Source: Bacillus sp. MUM 116 (GTDB taxonomy: Bacteria; Bacillota; Bacilli; Bacillales; Cytobacillaceae). From it: a DNA stretch of 64,000 nucleotides. The notes below the pieces were generated by a model. The model worked only from the letters and a program-made list of their open reading frames with translations, ran no database searches and was not told the origin of the DNA. Of the stretch, positions 8,821 to 19,455 are shown in pieces; the first letter of the stretch is position 1; every line of letters starts with the position of its first letter. The DNA is taken from the NCBI RefSeq assembly GCF_001866655.1, contig NZ_MLYR01000061.1, positions 1 to 64,000 on the forward strand. The letters are read 5' to 3'. Made by a program: the position numbers and the translations under genes.

Positions 8821-11197
8821 TAAAAATGAGTTTAAAAGAACCTTTTTAAAAAGAGTTGAGATGGTATGCGGGACTAGTTTTGCTGAGAGTTCGGAGCAGG
8901 ATCATTTTCAAACGCTTGGAAATATGATTCGCGAATATGTTAGCAATGATTGGATTAAAACAAATGAACGGTACCGGGAAACGAAGGGAAAACAGGTTTA
9001 TTATCTGTCCATCGAGTATCTGCTAGGAAAACTATTACGGCAGAATTTGATTAATCTTGGTATCGAGGATGTGGTCCAGGAAGGGCTGGAGGAGCTTGGA
9101 ATCGATTTAGGTGAGTTAGAAGAGTTTGAAGCGGATGCTGGCTTGGGAAACGGCGGATTAGGCAGGCTGGCCGCCTGTTTTTTAGATTCCCTGGCCTCGC
9201 TGAATTTACCGGGTCATGGACATGGAATCCGATATAAACACGGGTTGTTTGAACAAAAGATTGTCGATGGATACCAGGTTGAACTCCCTGAGCAATGGCT
9301 GCGGAGCGGTAATGTTTGGGAAATCCGGAAAGCGGATTTGGCTGTTAAAATTCCATTTTGGGGGAAGGTAGAAGCTAAAATGGAAAATGGCCACCTTCTG
9401 TTTCAGCATCTGAATGCAGAAACCATTACGGCTGTGCCGCATGACATGCCGGTAGTTGGCTACCATACGGATACCGTTAATACATTAAGGCTTTGGAATG
9501 CTGAGCCCTCTCAGTTTCCTATTCACCATGACATTTTAAGGTATAAAAGAGAAACAGAGTCTGTTTCGGAATTTTTATATCCTGACGATACTCATGATGA
9601 AGGAAAAATACTGCGGTTAAAGCAGCAATATTTTCTCGTTTCCGCGAGCCTGCAATCGATTATTAAATCCTACCGGCAACAGCATGGCGATTTAACGCAG
9701 CTTCATAAGAATGTCAGTATCCACATCAATGATACGCACCCGGTTTTGGCCATACCGGAATTGATGCGGATTTTAATTGATGAGGAGTCCTTTGAATGGG
9801 ACGAGGCATGGCATATTACGAAAAATACAATTTCTTATACGAATCATACCACTTTGACAGAGGCACTGGAGAAATGGCCGATAAGAATTTTCCGACCGCT
9901 GCTGCCAAGGATTTATATGATTGTTGAAGAGATAAATGAAAGGTTTTGCAAGGAGCTTTGGGAGCGTTATCCGGGTGATTGGGAACGGATTGGAATGCTT
10001 GCTATTATTGGGGATGATCAGGTGAAAATGGCTCACCTAGCCATTGTCGGAAGCTTTAGTGTGAATGGTGTTGCCAAGCTGCATACAGAAATTTTAAAAA
10101 ATCGGGAAATGAGTCAGTTTTTTGAACTGTTTCCAGAAAAGTTCAATAATAAGACGAATGGAATCGCCCACCGCCGCTGGTTATTAAAATCAAATCCGAA
10201 ATTATCGAATTTAATCACGGAAACGATTGGATCAGACTGGATACAAGCACCGAATGAATTAATTCGCCTAAACGATTTTGAAAATAATACAACCTTCCTT
10301 GACCAGTTAGCCAAAATTAAAAAGGGTAATAAAGTGAGACTTGCTGAAATTATTTATGATAAAACAGGAGTAGCTGTGGATACAAATTCTATTTTTGATG
10401 TCCAGGTAAAAAGACTTCATGCCTACAAGCGCCAGCTTCTCAATGTTTTACATATAATGTATCTCTATAATCAGATTAAAGAAGATTCCAGTTTTTCAAT
10501 GGTTCCCAGGGTGTTTATATTTGGAGCAAAAGCTTCTCCTGGATACTATTATGCAAAGAAAATCATAAAATTGATTAATACGGTTGCGGAAAAGGTCAAT
10601 CATGATCCAAAAATCGGTGATCGTATGAAAGTCATTTTCATGGAAAATTATCGTGTTTCACTAGCGGAGAAAATATTCCCTGCTGCAGATGTAAGTGAAC
10701 AAATTTCCACAGCGAGTAAAGAAGCTTCCGGAACGGGAAATATGAAATTTATGATTAATGGAGCGCTTACAGTCGGAACACTGGATGGTGCTAATATTGA
10801 AATCCGTGAATTAGTAGGGGATTCCAATATTTTTACCTTTGGGCTTACGGCGGATGAAGTATTGCATTATTATCAACATGGCGGCTACCAATCGCTTGAA
10901 TACTATCATCATGATTGGCGTATCAGACAGGCTGTGGACCAATTGGTCAATGGATTCTTCTCGGGTGTATATAATGAATTTGAGCCGATTTTCGATTCTT
11001 TATTAGAGGAAAATGACCAATATTTTGTTTTAAAGGACTTTGCCTCTTATGTGGATATCCAAAAGGTCATTGGTAAAACCTTTATGGAACCATTAAAGTG
11101 GCAAAAAATGAGCCTGGCGAACATTGCAAATGCCGGCTATTTTTCCAGCGACCGAACGATTCAGGAATATGCGGATGATATTTGGGGGATTAAATGA
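8810..11197 (+). CDS. glgP: Glycogen phosphorylase GlgP
   Basis: GT35 pyridoxal-phosphate enzyme releasing glucose-1-phosphate from glycogen chain ends. The 795-aa product contains the PLP site EASGTGNMK, with the Schiff-base lysine near residue 646. The frame is open further upstream inside glgA, but the ATG at 8810, behind AAGGAGTG, matches the family N-terminus and length. Last gene of the operon, so synthesis and breakdown are made from one transcript. A hairpin terminator follows. Confidence 0.97.
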   Translation: MFSNKNEFKRTFLKRVEMVCGTSFAESSEQDHFQTLGNMIREYVSNDWIKTNERYRETKGKQVYYLSIEYLLGKLLRQNLINLGIEDVVQEGLEELGIDLGELEEFEADAGLGNGGLGRLAACFLDSLASLNLPGHGHGIRYKHGLFEQKIVDGYQVELPEQWLRSGNVWEIRKADLAVKIPFWGKVEAKMENGHLLFQHLNAETITAVPHDMPVVGYHTDTVNTLRLWNAEPSQFPIHHDILRYKRETESVSEFLYPDDTHDEGKILRLKQQYFLVSASLQSIIKSYRQQHGDLTQLHKNVSIHINDTHPVLAIPELMRILIDEESFEWDEAWHITKNTISYTNHTTLTEALEKWPIRIFRPLLPRIYMIVEEINERFCKELWERYPGDWERIGMLAIIGDDQVKMAHLAIVGSFSVNGVAKLHTEILKNREMSQFFELFPEKFNNKTNGIAHRRWLLKSNPKLSNLITETIGSDWIQAPNELIRLNDFENNTTFLDQLAKIKKGNKVRLAEIIYDKTGVAVDTNSIFDVQVKRLHAYKRQLLNVLHIMYLYNQIKEDSSFSMVPRVFIFGAKASPGYYYAKKIIKLINTVAEKVNHDPKIGDRMKVIFMENYRVSLAEKIFPAADVSEQISTASKEASGTGNMKFMINGALTVGTLDGANIEIRELVGDSNIFTFGLTADEVLHYYQHGGYQSLEYYHHDWRIRQAVDQLVNGFFSGVYNEFEPIFDSLLEENDQYFVLKDFASYVDIQKVIGKTFMEPLKWQKMSLANIANAGYFSSDRTIQEYADDIWGIK

Positions 11198-11233
11198 TAA
11201 AAGGGAGACTGAAAAATTCAGTCTCCCTTTTAT
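11198..11233. terminator. Bidirectional terminator between glgP and menA
   Basis: Stem aaaagggagactga / tcagtctccctttt with T runs on both strands. It lies between the convergent ends of glgP and menA. Confidence 0.92.
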
Positions 11234-12163
11234 TTATGAAAAAAAGTGCCCGATAAAAATTCCAACTGCAAGTAAAAATCCAAAAATCGTATTCGTTTGG
11301 GCTGTAGCTTTCATGGCAGGTGCCATTTTGATCGGCACGGTGTTTTCGATAAATCCCTTTGTTGCCTTGATTGCTTTTGGTGCACTAATAATGACAAGTG
11401 CTACCCAGGCAGGAGTGATCCCAGCGATAATTAAAGCCAAAACCCAAAGATATGAAAAGGTAAACATTCCGGCGAGTAAATAAATCGCCCTTTTTTTACC
11501 TAATAGAATCGCGACAGTTTTACGGCCGTTTTCTTTATCGCCATCAAGGTCACGAATGTTATTGGAAAGCATGATTTCACCAACCAGCACCATACTCGGT
11601 ACAGAAACTAAAATACTGGTGCTGTTCACAGTACCTGTTTGAATAAAGAAGGATATTAAAATAATCAACATTCCCATAAAGAAACCAGAAAAAAGCTCTC
11701 CAAAAGGTGTATAGGCAATCGGATAAGGTCCGCCTGTATAAAAATATCCAATGGCCATACAAATTAACCCTACTATAGCAAGCCACCAGCTGCTGTTCGC
11801 ACAAATATATACTCCTAATAATAAGGCGATTCCATAAAAACCAAAAGCAAGATTTAAAACGGTTTTTGGTTTAATTCCATCTCGGACAATCGTACCGCCA
11901 ATACCAACTGAATGTTCATTATCCAGACCGCGTTTAAAATCAAAATATTCATTAAACATATTGGTTGCTGCTTGAATCAACAAGCTGGCAATAAGCATGG
12001 CTATAAAAAGTCCAGCGTGGAATTTTCCATATTTTAATGCAAGTGCGGTACCAAGAAGTACAGGTACAAATGATGCTGTTAACGTATGAGGACGGGTCAT
12101 TTGCCACCAAACTTGAAAACCACGGTTTGATTCCACAGCTGGACGCTGTATATTTGGCTGCAT
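11234..12163 (-). CDS. menA: 1,4-dihydroxy-2-naphthoate polyprenyltransferase MenA
   Basis: Integral membrane UbiA-family prenyltransferase attaching the isoprenoid tail to 1,4-dihydroxy-2-naphthoate, giving demethylmenaquinone. The 309-aa protein is mostly transmembrane helices. The first Asp-rich motif (NMFNEYFDFKRG, about residues 68-79) and the second (NNIRDLDGDKENGRKT) bind Mg-diphosphate. GGGAGAG precedes the ATG at 12163. It is divergent from menF, separated by about 340 bp. Confidence 0.96.
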   Translation of the reverse strand: MQPNIQRPAVESNRGFQVWWQMTRPHTLTASFVPVLLGTALALKYGKFHAGLFIAMLIASLLIQAATNMFNEYFDFKRGLDNEHSVGIGGTIVRDGIKPKTVLNLAFGFYGIALLLGVYICANSSWWLAIVGLICMAIGYFYTGGPYPIAYTPFGELFSGFFMGMLIILISFFIQTGTVNSTSILVSVPSMVLVGEIMLSNNIRDLDGDKENGRKTVAILLGKKRAIYLLAGMFTFSYLWVLALIIAGITPAWVALVIISAPKAIKATKGFIENTVPIKMAPAMKATAQTNTIFGFLLAVGIFIGHFFS

Positions 12164-12504
12164 ACTTGTTCTCTCCCTTTTAAAATTTTATCTATATCTC
12201 AAGTATAAATTTCTAATAAGACTTACTATCTTTCCAAATACTAAGTGTAAGAAATCTACGGGTCAGTGTCAATGGAATTTTATTAGTCTCCCTAGAAGAT
12301 AATACCTGTTTTGCCGGAACAACGTGTTTATTTTAACTAAAACATACTATTTTTATAAGAAAGATACTTTTTCTTATATAATAAGGAATAAAAAAGCAGG
12401 ATAAAGGCAAGGATTATTGACTTTTTTACAATGGGAGTAGTATGGTTAAATAGGCTTGAAAATGAATGGATAACAGCTTTTTTAGCTGTTTTGGAGGGAT
12501 TTTT
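12164..12504. other. Divergent promoter region menA / menF
   Basis: This 341-bp gap has no supported gene. It contains a good plus-strand promoter for menF (listed separately). I see no riboswitch or strong terminator in it. Confidence 0.6.
12417..12446 (+). promoter_or_regulatory. Putative sigma-A promoter of menFDHBE
   Basis: TTGACT at 12417-12422, an 18-bp spacer, and TATGGT at 12441-12446, about 60 bp before the menF start. Confidence 0.55.
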
Positions 12505-13905
12505 TTGGTTACCATTCACGAATTAGAATTAAAGGAAAGGGGTCTATTGGCTCTTTCACGGGCGAAAAAGCTTGGTCGGTCCATTTTGGTAAGTGAAGTG
12601 CACAAAATAGCCGGGATGAACCCATTTACATTTTTTATGATGGGGAAGGAACGTTATCTGGGTGAGCGCTTTTTCTGGAAGGACCCAACGGATGAAATGG
12701 TGATTTCAGGTATTGGAATATCAAAACAAATTCAGTCGGATCAGGCTACTGACCGCTTTTTTCTTGTTGACAAAGAATGGAAGAATTTTTTAAAGGAAAG
12801 TTTTATTTATAATTCATATGGAGAATTGGGAATTGGCCCCCTCATGTTTGGCGGATTTTCTTTTGACCCTTACAAACCAAAAACAAATCTTTGGTCAAAA
12901 TTTTCGGATTCACTGTTCCATATCCCAAAATACATGCTAAGTATCATAAAGGGTCAGACCTATTTAACAACAAATATTGTTTGCACCCCTAATGATGATG
13001 AATCATTATTTACAAAAATTCAGGATGAAAGAAATCTGCTTTTACGTTCAATGAACCAAAAGAACGAAACGAAATCTGCCATTCTTCTTGAAACGGAAGA
13101 AATTTCTCCAGAGTCTTGGAAAGCCTCGGTGGAGGATGTTGTAAAGGACTTGAAGGCTGGTCCGTTAAAAAAGGTGGTTCTTGCCCGCGAACTCCGATTG
13201 TTATTTGATGATTTTGTTGAACCGGAATCGGTATTGAATCGTTTATTTGAACAGCAAAAAGATAGTTATCTCTTTATTTTTGAATCCAATGGCGATTGTT
13301 TTATCGGGGCCACACCTGAACGGCTCATCAAAAAACAGGATCATCACATTTTTTCAACTTGTCTGGCCGGTTCTATTTCAAGAGGGCAAACAGAGGAAGA
13401 AGATCATCTTTTAGGTGAAACATTATTAACTGATAAAAAAAATCTAATTGAGCATCGTTATGTTGTCGAAATGATTAAGGAAGCCTTGGAGGAATCCTGT
13501 GAAGAAATGATTCTACCGGATAAACCCCAATTAATGAAAATTAGAGATATTCAGCATCTTTACACACCGGTTGTTGGCAAAGGCAAGAGTGATGCTTCTT
13601 TGCTCCGCATTGTTGAACGTCTCCATCCAACACCTGCACTGGGTGGACTGCCTAAAAAAGAGGCAGTCGAAAAAATCAGGGAAGTGGAAAAACTCGATCG
13701 CGGTTTTTATGCGGCTCCTCTTGGCTGGATGGATTATCGTGAAAATGGAGAATTTGCGGTAGCAATTCGGTCCGGCCTTATTCAGGGGAAGGAAGTCTCT
13801 TTATTTGCCGGGTGCGGTGTAGTGGAGGATTCGGAATCAGAAAGTGAATATTTGGAGACGGGCTTAAAATTTAGACCAATGCTTCGTGCTCTTGGAGGAA
13901 ATTAA
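12505..13905 (+). CDS. menF: Isochorismate synthase MenF
   Basis: Converts chorismate to isochorismate, the first step of menaquinone synthesis. The 466-aa protein has the chorismate-binding fold in its C-terminal half (TPERLIK, CLAGSISRG and HPTPALGGLP blocks). An ATG lies at 12466, but the TTG at 12505, with TTGGAGGGA 7 bases upstream, is the better start and gives the usual N-terminus. menD begins 2 bases after the stop. Confidence 0.95.
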   Translation: MVTIHELELKERGLLALSRAKKLGRSILVSEVHKIAGMNPFTFFMMGKERYLGERFFWKDPTDEMVISGIGISKQIQSDQATDRFFLVDKEWKNFLKESFIYNSYGELGIGPLMFGGFSFDPYKPKTNLWSKFSDSLFHIPKYMLSIIKGQTYLTTNIVCTPNDDESLFTKIQDERNLLLRSMNQKNETKSAILLETEEISPESWKASVEDVVKDLKAGPLKKVVLARELRLLFDDFVEPESVLNRLFEQQKDSYLFIFESNGDCFIGATPERLIKKQDHHIFSTCLAGSISRGQTEEEDHLLGETLLTDKKNLIEHRYVVEMIKEALEESCEEMILPDKPQLMKIRDIQHLYTPVVGKGKSDASLLRIVERLHPTPALGGLPKKEAVEKIREVEKLDRGFYAAPLGWMDYRENGEFAVAIRSGLIQGKEVSLFAGCGVVEDSESESEYLETGLKFRPMLRALGGN

Positions 13906-13906
13906 T

Positions 13907-15661
13907 ATGAGTCATCAAGAATCATTAACTGCTTATATTGCAGCATTTGTCTCGGAACTGGTTCTCTCCGGCATCACAGATGTGGTAGTCAGCCCGGGCT
14001 CCCGTTCGACACCAATGGCTATGGTAATAGCAGAACATCCGGATTTAAAACTACATATCCATGTGGACGAACGCTCGGCTGCCTTTTTTGCATTAGGGAT
14101 TGCAAAGGCTTCCAACCGTCCTGTAGCAATTCTTTGTACATCAGGTACTGCTGCCGCTAATTATTATCCTGCGATTGTCGAAGCAAAGTACGCCAGGGTA
14201 CCCTTACTTGTATTTACAGCAGACAGGCCGCATGAACTTCGGGACGTAGGGGCGCCGCAGGCGATTGAACAGCTTCATTTATATGGCCATCATGTGAAAT
14301 GGTTTACAGAGATGCCTTTACCTGAAAAAAGTGATGAAATGATCCGCTATGCAAGGACAGTCTGTGCCCGTGCTGTATCCATTGCGGCAAAGGCACCAGC
14401 TGGTCCTGTTCATTTGAATTTTCCTTTTAGGGAGCCATTAATTCCTAAAATAGCTGATGATCTGTTTCAAACGACGGAACGCCCTGAAGGGTATGTAAAG
14501 GTTGTTAATGGGGACATTGTGATTACTGATGAACAGTTTAAGGAAATTGCCGCCCTTTTAAAAGGGAAAGAAAAAGGAATTATTGTTTGCGGTCATATTG
14601 CGGACAAGACATTTGGAGATCGTGTAACAAAATTGGCTGAGACCTTAAAGTTTCCAATCCTTGTTGACCCGTTATCACAGCTTAGAAGCGGGATTCACAG
14701 TCAAGAAAATATCATTGAAACCTATGATACGTTTTTACGCAATGACGATGCTAAAAACGCTTTAAAACCTGATATCGTGATTCGTTTTGGGGCTATGCCG
14801 GTTTCAAAAGCGCTAAACATCTTTTTAAAAGAAAATCACAGTGCATTGCAATTGGTTATCGATGGCGGGGGCGGCTGGCGTGATCCGGCAAGCTTAACGA
14901 CCAACATGATTTATTGTCATGAAGCAACCTTTTGTGAAAAGTTGCAAGCAAATGTAGAAATACAATCAGCTTCATCTTTTTTAAGTAAGTGGAAAAGTGT
15001 CAATCAGTTAACAAAGGATCATATGACAATGATAAGGGATACGCCACAGTTAAGCGAAGCAAAATTATTCTGTCAGCTGGCAGACATGCTTCCTGAAGGC
15101 GCCACTTTATTTGTCGGAAACAGTATGCCCATTCGGGACTTGGATAGTTTTTTCCTTAATAATGATAAATCGATTACGGTTATGGCTAATAGAGGTGCAA
15201 ACGGCATTGATGGTACAGTATCCACTGCCTTAGGTGCCGCTTTATATTCAAAGACACTTTACCTTGTGTTAGGAGATTTAACCTTTTTCCATGATTTAAA
15301 TGGATTATTGGCGGCGAAGCTACATAATATCGATATTCAAATTCTTGTGATAAATAATAATGGGGGAGGAATATTCTCTTTTCTTCCACAATCAGAGCAT
15401 CCCACTCATTTTGAGCTGCTGTTCGGCACCCCAATAGATATTGATTTTGAACACGCCGTAAAGATGTATCATGGTGAATTTACAAGAATTACGGATTGGG
15501 ATCATTTATATTCAATGATGAAAGCAGATCCCCCCAAAGGTTTAAAAGTAATTGAAATGGTGACAAATAGAGAGAAAAATACAGAGGAACACCGCGAATT
15601 TTGGCGTTCTGTTTCCCGGGAAATATCAAATTTTGTCAAAGGTGACCATGAATGGATGTAA
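13907..15661 (+). CDS. menD: 2-succinyl-5-enolpyruvyl-6-hydroxy-3-cyclohexene-1-carboxylate synthase MenD
   Basis: Thiamine-diphosphate enzyme joining isochorismate and 2-oxoglutarate in the second menaquinone step. The 584-aa product has the ThDP-activating glutamate E55 in VDERSAAFFALG and the family start SPGSRSTP at 29-36. GGAGGA precedes the ATG at 13907. It overlaps menH by 10 nt, so translational coupling is likely. Confidence 0.97.
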   Translation: MSHQESLTAYIAAFVSELVLSGITDVVVSPGSRSTPMAMVIAEHPDLKLHIHVDERSAAFFALGIAKASNRPVAILCTSGTAAANYYPAIVEAKYARVPLLVFTADRPHELRDVGAPQAIEQLHLYGHHVKWFTEMPLPEKSDEMIRYARTVCARAVSIAAKAPAGPVHLNFPFREPLIPKIADDLFQTTERPEGYVKVVNGDIVITDEQFKEIAALLKGKEKGIIVCGHIADKTFGDRVTKLAETLKFPILVDPLSQLRSGIHSQENIIETYDTFLRNDDAKNALKPDIVIRFGAMPVSKALNIFLKENHSALQLVIDGGGGWRDPASLTTNMIYCHEATFCEKLQANVEIQSASSFLSKWKSVNQLTKDHMTMIRDTPQLSEAKLFCQLADMLPEGATLFVGNSMPIRDLDSFFLNNDKSITVMANRGANGIDGTVSTALGAALYSKTLYLVLGDLTFFHDLNGLLAAKLHNIDIQILVINNNGGGIFSFLPQSEHPTHFELLFGTPIDIDFEHAVKMYHGEFTRITDWDHLYSMMKADPPKGLKVIEMVTNREKNTEEHREFWRSVSREISNFVKGDHEWM

Positions 15662-16488
15662 TGGTTGAAAATCTTCAGTATCATGTTGAAATTTGTGGGA
15701 CAGGATTCCCACTGCTGCTATTGCATGGGTTTACAGGTGATTCCTCAACATGGTCACCTTTTTGTTCTGTTTGGGGAGGGCACTCAAAATTAATCATTCC
15801 CGACATTATTGGACATGGTAAAACTGAGATTAGCCAAGACCTTAATCGCTATAAGATGGAGTCGGCTGCAAGGGACTTGAACCTTCTGCTCGATCGATTG
15901 GGTATTAATCAGGTTGACGTTCTTGGATATTCGATGGGAGGAAGACTTGCTTTAAGCTTTGCCATTCTTTATCCTGAAAAAGTAAGAAAATTGATATTGG
16001 AAAGTGCTTCACCTGGCTTGGAAACAGAAGAAGAACGGAAAAATCGCTGCATGAATGATTTAAAACTGGCAAACCGTATAAAGGAGCAAGGGATTGAATC
16101 ATTTGTTGATTATTGGGAGAAGATTCCGTTGTTTTCAACCATGGAGCAAATCCCGGATAAAACAAAGAAGGTCATCAGACAACAGCGGTTAACGAATTCA
16201 CCGGTCGGTCTTGAAAATAGCTTAATTGGAATGGGAACGGGCGCCCAGCCTTCTTGGTGGGGAAATCTGCAGCTGCTAAATTGTAATGTCCTCATCCTAT
16301 CAGGTGAAAAGGATCTTAAGTTTTGTGGAATTGCGGAAAAGATGTATCAAAAGCTAAAAATGGCTTCATGGGTTGTTGTTGAAAATAGAGGACATGCAAT
16401 TCATGTGGAAGATGCAGAAAAGTTTGGTACAATAGTAAGTGACTTTTTGTCGAATAATACAAAAGGAGGAGTAATGTATGACAGTTGA
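15652..16488 (+). CDS. menH: SHCHC synthase MenH (alpha/beta hydrolase fold)
   Basis: Eliminates pyruvate from SEPHCHC to give SHCHC. The 278-aa alpha/beta-hydrolase has the nucleophile S94 in GYSMGG, an Asp in SGEKD and a His in NRGHAIH. The ATG at 15652 is chosen over 15661 because AAAGGTGA is spaced 6-7 bases before it. The gene overlaps menD before it and menB after it. Confidence 0.93.
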   Translation: MDVMVENLQYHVEICGTGFPLLLLHGFTGDSSTWSPFCSVWGGHSKLIIPDIIGHGKTEISQDLNRYKMESAARDLNLLLDRLGINQVDVLGYSMGGRLALSFAILYPEKVRKLILESASPGLETEEERKNRCMNDLKLANRIKEQGIESFVDYWEKIPLFSTMEQIPDKTKKVIRQQRLTNSPVGLENSLIGMGTGAQPSWWGNLQLLNCNVLILSGEKDLKFCGIAEKMYQKLKMASWVVVENRGHAIHVEDAEKFGTIVSDFLSNNTKGGVMYDS

Positions 16489-17296
16489 ATGGGTTGCAGG
16501 TCGCAAGTATGATGAGATTCTTTATGAAACTTATAATGGTATTGCTAAAATATCCATTAACCGTCCGCAAGTACATAATGCTTTTACACCAAAGACCGTA
16601 ATGGAATTAATTGATGCTTTTGCCTATGCGCGCGATGATTCAGATGTTGGTGTTATTATCTTAACAGGCGCAGGAGATAAAGCATTTTGTTCCGGTGGAG
16701 ATCAAAAGGTCCGCGGACATGGCGGATATGTTGGGGAGGACCAAATCCCGCGTTTAAATGTACTTGATCTTCAACGTTTAATCCGTGTCATTCCAAAACC
16801 GGTCATCGCCATGGTTAAAGGATATGCCATTGGCGGAGGACATGTCTTACATGTTGTCTGTGACTTAACAATTGCAGCAGACAATGCTGTTTTTGGTCAA
16901 ACAGGTCCAAAGGTTGGAAGTTTTGATGCCGGATATGGTTCAGGATATCTTGCCAGAATTATTGGTCATAAAAAAGCACGCGAAATTTGGTATTTATGCC
17001 GTCAATATAATGCTCAAGAGGCACTTGATATGGGCCTTGTCAACACGGTTGTTCCACTTGCGCAAGTAGAAGAAGAAACCATTAAATGGTGTGAAGAAAT
17101 GCTTGAAAAAAGCCCAACAGCTCTTCGCTTCATCAAAGCGGCCATGAACGCTGATACAGATGGTTTAGCGGGACTACAGCAATTTGCCGGGGATGCAACA
17201 TTACTATACTATACAACGGATGAGGCAAAAGAAGGCCGCGATGCCTTTAAAGAAAAGCGTAAGCCTAATTTCGGCCAATTCCCGCGTTTTCCTTGA
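16478..17296 (+). CDS. menB: 1,4-dihydroxy-2-naphthoyl-CoA synthase MenB
   Basis: Crotonase-family enzyme closing the second ring of the naphthoquinone from O-succinylbenzoyl-CoA. The 272-aa product has the oxyanion-hole segments (SGGDQKVRG and KGYAIGGGH) and the [14 protein letters not shown] block typical of MenB. AAAGGAGGAG precedes the ATG at 16478. Confidence 0.97.
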   Translation: MTVEWVAGRKYDEILYETYNGIAKISINRPQVHNAFTPKTVMELIDAFAYARDDSDVGVIILTGAGDKAFCSGGDQKVRGHGGYVGEDQIPRLNVLDLQRLIRVIPKPVIAMVKGYAIGGGHVLHVVCDLTIAADNAVFGQTGPKVGSFDAGYGSGYLARIIGHKKAREIWYLCRQYNAQEALDMGLVNTVVPLAQVEEETIKWCEEMLEKSPTALRFIKAAMNADTDGLAGLQQFAGDATLLYYTTDEAKEGRDAFKEKRKPNFGQFPRFP

Positions 17297-17319
17297 TTGT
17301 AAAAAACAATCTTCACCGC

Positions 17320-17348
17320 AGCTTGATGGTCTCCATCAAGCTGTTTTA
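17320..17348 (+). terminator. Hairpin between menB and menE (weak terminator or processing site)
   Basis: Stem agcttgatgg / ccatcaagct with a short T run. It may reduce read-through into menE. Confidence 0.6.
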
Positions 17349-17382
17349 CTAGTCGCTGGGCGCTGGAGCTGGACAGTTGTCT
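17349..17382 (-). repeat. Fragment of repeat family R2, reversed
   Basis: Read on the minus strand it gives gtccagctccagcgcc, the left end of the R2 repeat seen complete at 18958-19085. Only about 34 bp remain here. Confidence 0.65.
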
Positions 17383-17429
17383 AGGAATAATGAAGTTAAA
17401 AGGTGATTCATGGAAAGTTGGTGACGATA

Positions 17430-18899
17430 ATGCAAAATGCCTTAATGCCAAATCTTTTAACGAAAAGAGCATTCTTAACGCCCGATCGGGTAGCGGTTTA
17501 TTTTGATGACAAGCAACTAACCTTTAAAGAACTTTACAATCAATCACTTAGTACCGCAGGTAAATTACAAGGCCGAGGGATTCAAAAGGGACAATATGTT
17601 GGGGTTTTATTAAAAAACAATCTTGATACAGTTGTGATATTATTTGCCCTTCAGCTTCTTGGAGTTAGAGCAGTTATTCTCAATAACCGTTTAACCTCTT
17701 CCGAATTAGTTTGGCAATTAAAAGACTCTCAGGCAGCCTCTTTAATTACTGAAGGAAGTTTTGCCGATAAAGAACTTGAAATTAGAGATATGCTTCCAAC
17801 CCTTCCTACTCATTTAAAAGAACAATTGGACAGCCTTCCAACTGAAATTCCCGATATACTAGAGGAAATCAATCTTGAAGATGTTTGTACCATTATGTAC
17901 ACATCAGGGACAACAGGTAATCCAAAAGGAGTAATGCAAACATATGGAAATCACTGGTGGAGTTCGGTTGGATCAGCACTTAACCTAGGATTTATCGATA
18001 CGGATTGCTGGCTTTGTTCGGTCCCTCTATTTCATATCAGTGGGTATTCGATCCTCATGCGGAGTGTCATATATGGAATGCCAGTTGTTCTACATGAGAG
18101 TTTTGACGTTGAAAAAACCATTCAGGATTTTCAAAGCAAGCGAGTAACGATTATGTCTGTTGTGGGAAATATGTTAACCAGGATTATTGAATTTCTTGGG
18201 GAAGAACCGCTGCCGGAATATTTCCGCTGCTTTCTTCTTGGAGGAGGTCCCGCTCCATTGCCATTACTTGAAGCCTGCGTTGCAAAAAATATTCCTGTTT
18301 TCCAAACCTATGGAATGACGGAAACCTCTTCGCAGATCGTTACCCTGTCACCCGAATACAGTATTTCAAAATTAGGTTCAGCAGGGAAGCCCTTATTCCC
18401 ATCAGAAGTTCAAATAAAGCATGAAGATGGTCAAAAAGCCAAAGAAGGAGAAGCCGGAGAAATTTTTGTCAAAGGTCCCAATGTTACTTCAGGTTATTTA
18501 AACCGTCCCGGAGCTATGTTGGAGAAGGTGCATGATGGATGGTTTTCTACCGGGGATATTGGCTATTTGGACGAGGAAGGCTTTTTATATGTTTTAGACC
18601 GCCGTTCTGATTTAATCATCTCTGGTGGGGAAAATGTTTACCCCGCTGAAATTGAAGCTGTTCTTTTATCTCATCCTGATGTTATGGATGCTGGTGTAAC
18701 GAGCCGGGAGGATGAAAGATGGGGGCAGGTACCCATTGCCTTTATTGTCCAAAGAGATGAACGCGGCACGGCCGAAGAACTTAAGCAATTTTGTTTAAAA
18801 CGTTTAGCGAAGTATAGAGTGCCGAAGGATTTTTATTTTGTTGAAGAACTCCCAAGGAACGCTTCTAATAAGCTTTTAAGAAGAATGCTTGGAAAATAA
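17430..18899 (+). CDS. menE: o-Succinylbenzoate-CoA ligase MenE
   Basis: ANL-family ligase activating o-succinylbenzoate with ATP and CoA, the substrate step for MenB. The 489-aa product has the P-loop YTSGTTGNPKG, the A5 motif YGMTETSS, the A7 motif STGDIGYLD and the C-terminal catalytic lysine region LPRNASNK. The start is uncertain: GTG 17403, TTG 17418, GTG 17421 and ATG 17430 are all in frame; the ATG best matches known MenE N-termini. menC, which would supply its substrate, is not next to it. Confidence 0.95.
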   Translation: MQNALMPNLLTKRAFLTPDRVAVYFDDKQLTFKELYNQSLSTAGKLQGRGIQKGQYVGVLLKNNLDTVVILFALQLLGVRAVILNNRLTSSELVWQLKDSQAASLITEGSFADKELEIRDMLPTLPTHLKEQLDSLPTEIPDILEEINLEDVCTIMYTSGTTGNPKGVMQTYGNHWWSSVGSALNLGFIDTDCWLCSVPLFHISGYSILMRSVIYGMPVVLHESFDVEKTIQDFQSKRVTIMSVVGNMLTRIIEFLGEEPLPEYFRCFLLGGGPAPLPLLEACVAKNIPVFQTYGMTETSSQIVTLSPEYSISKLGSAGKPLFPSEVQIKHEDGQKAKEGEAGEIFVKGPNVTSGYLNRPGAMLEKVHDGWFSTGDIGYLDEEGFLYVLDRRSDLIISGGENVYPAEIEAVLLSHPDVMDAGVTSREDERWGQVPIAFIVQRDERGTAEELKQFCLKRLAKYRVPKDFYFVEELPRNASNKLLRRMLGK

Positions 18900-18902
18900 C
18901 GA

Positions 18903-18931
18903 AAAAGAACTGGGCATGCCCGGTTCTTTTA
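18903..18931 (+). terminator. Terminator of men operon
   Basis: Stem aaagaac-ggg / ccc-gttcttt followed by T residues, directly after menE. Confidence 0.85.
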
Positions 18932-18957
18932 CAAGATAATAAAGTATTACATTCTTC

Positions 18958-19085
18958 GAGAATTGTCCAGCTTCAGCGCCTAGCCCCTCGAGTCGCTTCA
19001 GCCCTGCCGATGAAGTCAAAAAACGACTTCACCGTCAGGGCTTTCAACGCTTGTCGGTGCTGACCAGGGCGCTTCCGATTTTCTC
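18958..19085 (+). repeat. Dispersed hairpin repeat R2, copy 1
   Basis: About 128 bp beginning GAGAATTGTCCAG and ending GGCGCTTCCGATTTTCTC. The outer ends pair imperfectly, and there is an inner stem gaagtc / gacttc. It is much richer in G and C than its surroundings and has no ORF. Copies lie at 22634-22716 and 62083-62232. Similar repeats are scattered in many Bacillus genomes. Confidence 0.75.
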
Positions 19086-19086
19086 T

Positions 19087-19245
19087 TTACATGCCTTCAG
19101 GTTCAAAGGTTTGACAATCTGTTTCTTGGATATTGTCTGCGGTTTTTCCTTTATGACTTACTACATAAATTTGTTCAGCGCTGCATTTATTTCCTTTTGC
19201 CCAATAGGTACAGTTATTGACTTCACATAAAACATCTTTTGCCAA
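19087..19245 (-). CDS. DUF1540 domain-containing small Cys protein
   Basis: A 52-aa cytoplasmic protein with the DUF1540 pattern: VLCEVNNCTYW, then GNKCSAEQI, then ETDCQTF. Four conserved cysteines suggest metal binding, but function is unknown. The frame extends upstream to 19308; I place the start at TTG 19245 because GGGAGTGA lies 7 bases upstream and the family normally starts M-A-x-D/G-V-L-C. It is monocistronic. Confidence 0.85.
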   Translation of the reverse strand: MAKDVLCEVNNCTYWAKGNKCSAEQIYVVSHKGKTADNIQETDCQTFEPEGM

Positions 19246-19455
19246 AAGTATCACTCCCATTTGATTTCGTAATACAGATATAGCTTTTGATGTTATGTTT
19301 TGAATCATCCATGGGAGTATTAGGAATCTTATTTAAAGAATGCGGTTTTTAACGTTGCTAAATTTTTCTTCTTTTTTCAGGCAAAAATTTTACCGCTGGT
19401 AGTAGAATTTATAATAAGATAAAAACAGGGAAAACGATACGAAAGGTAGATGGGT

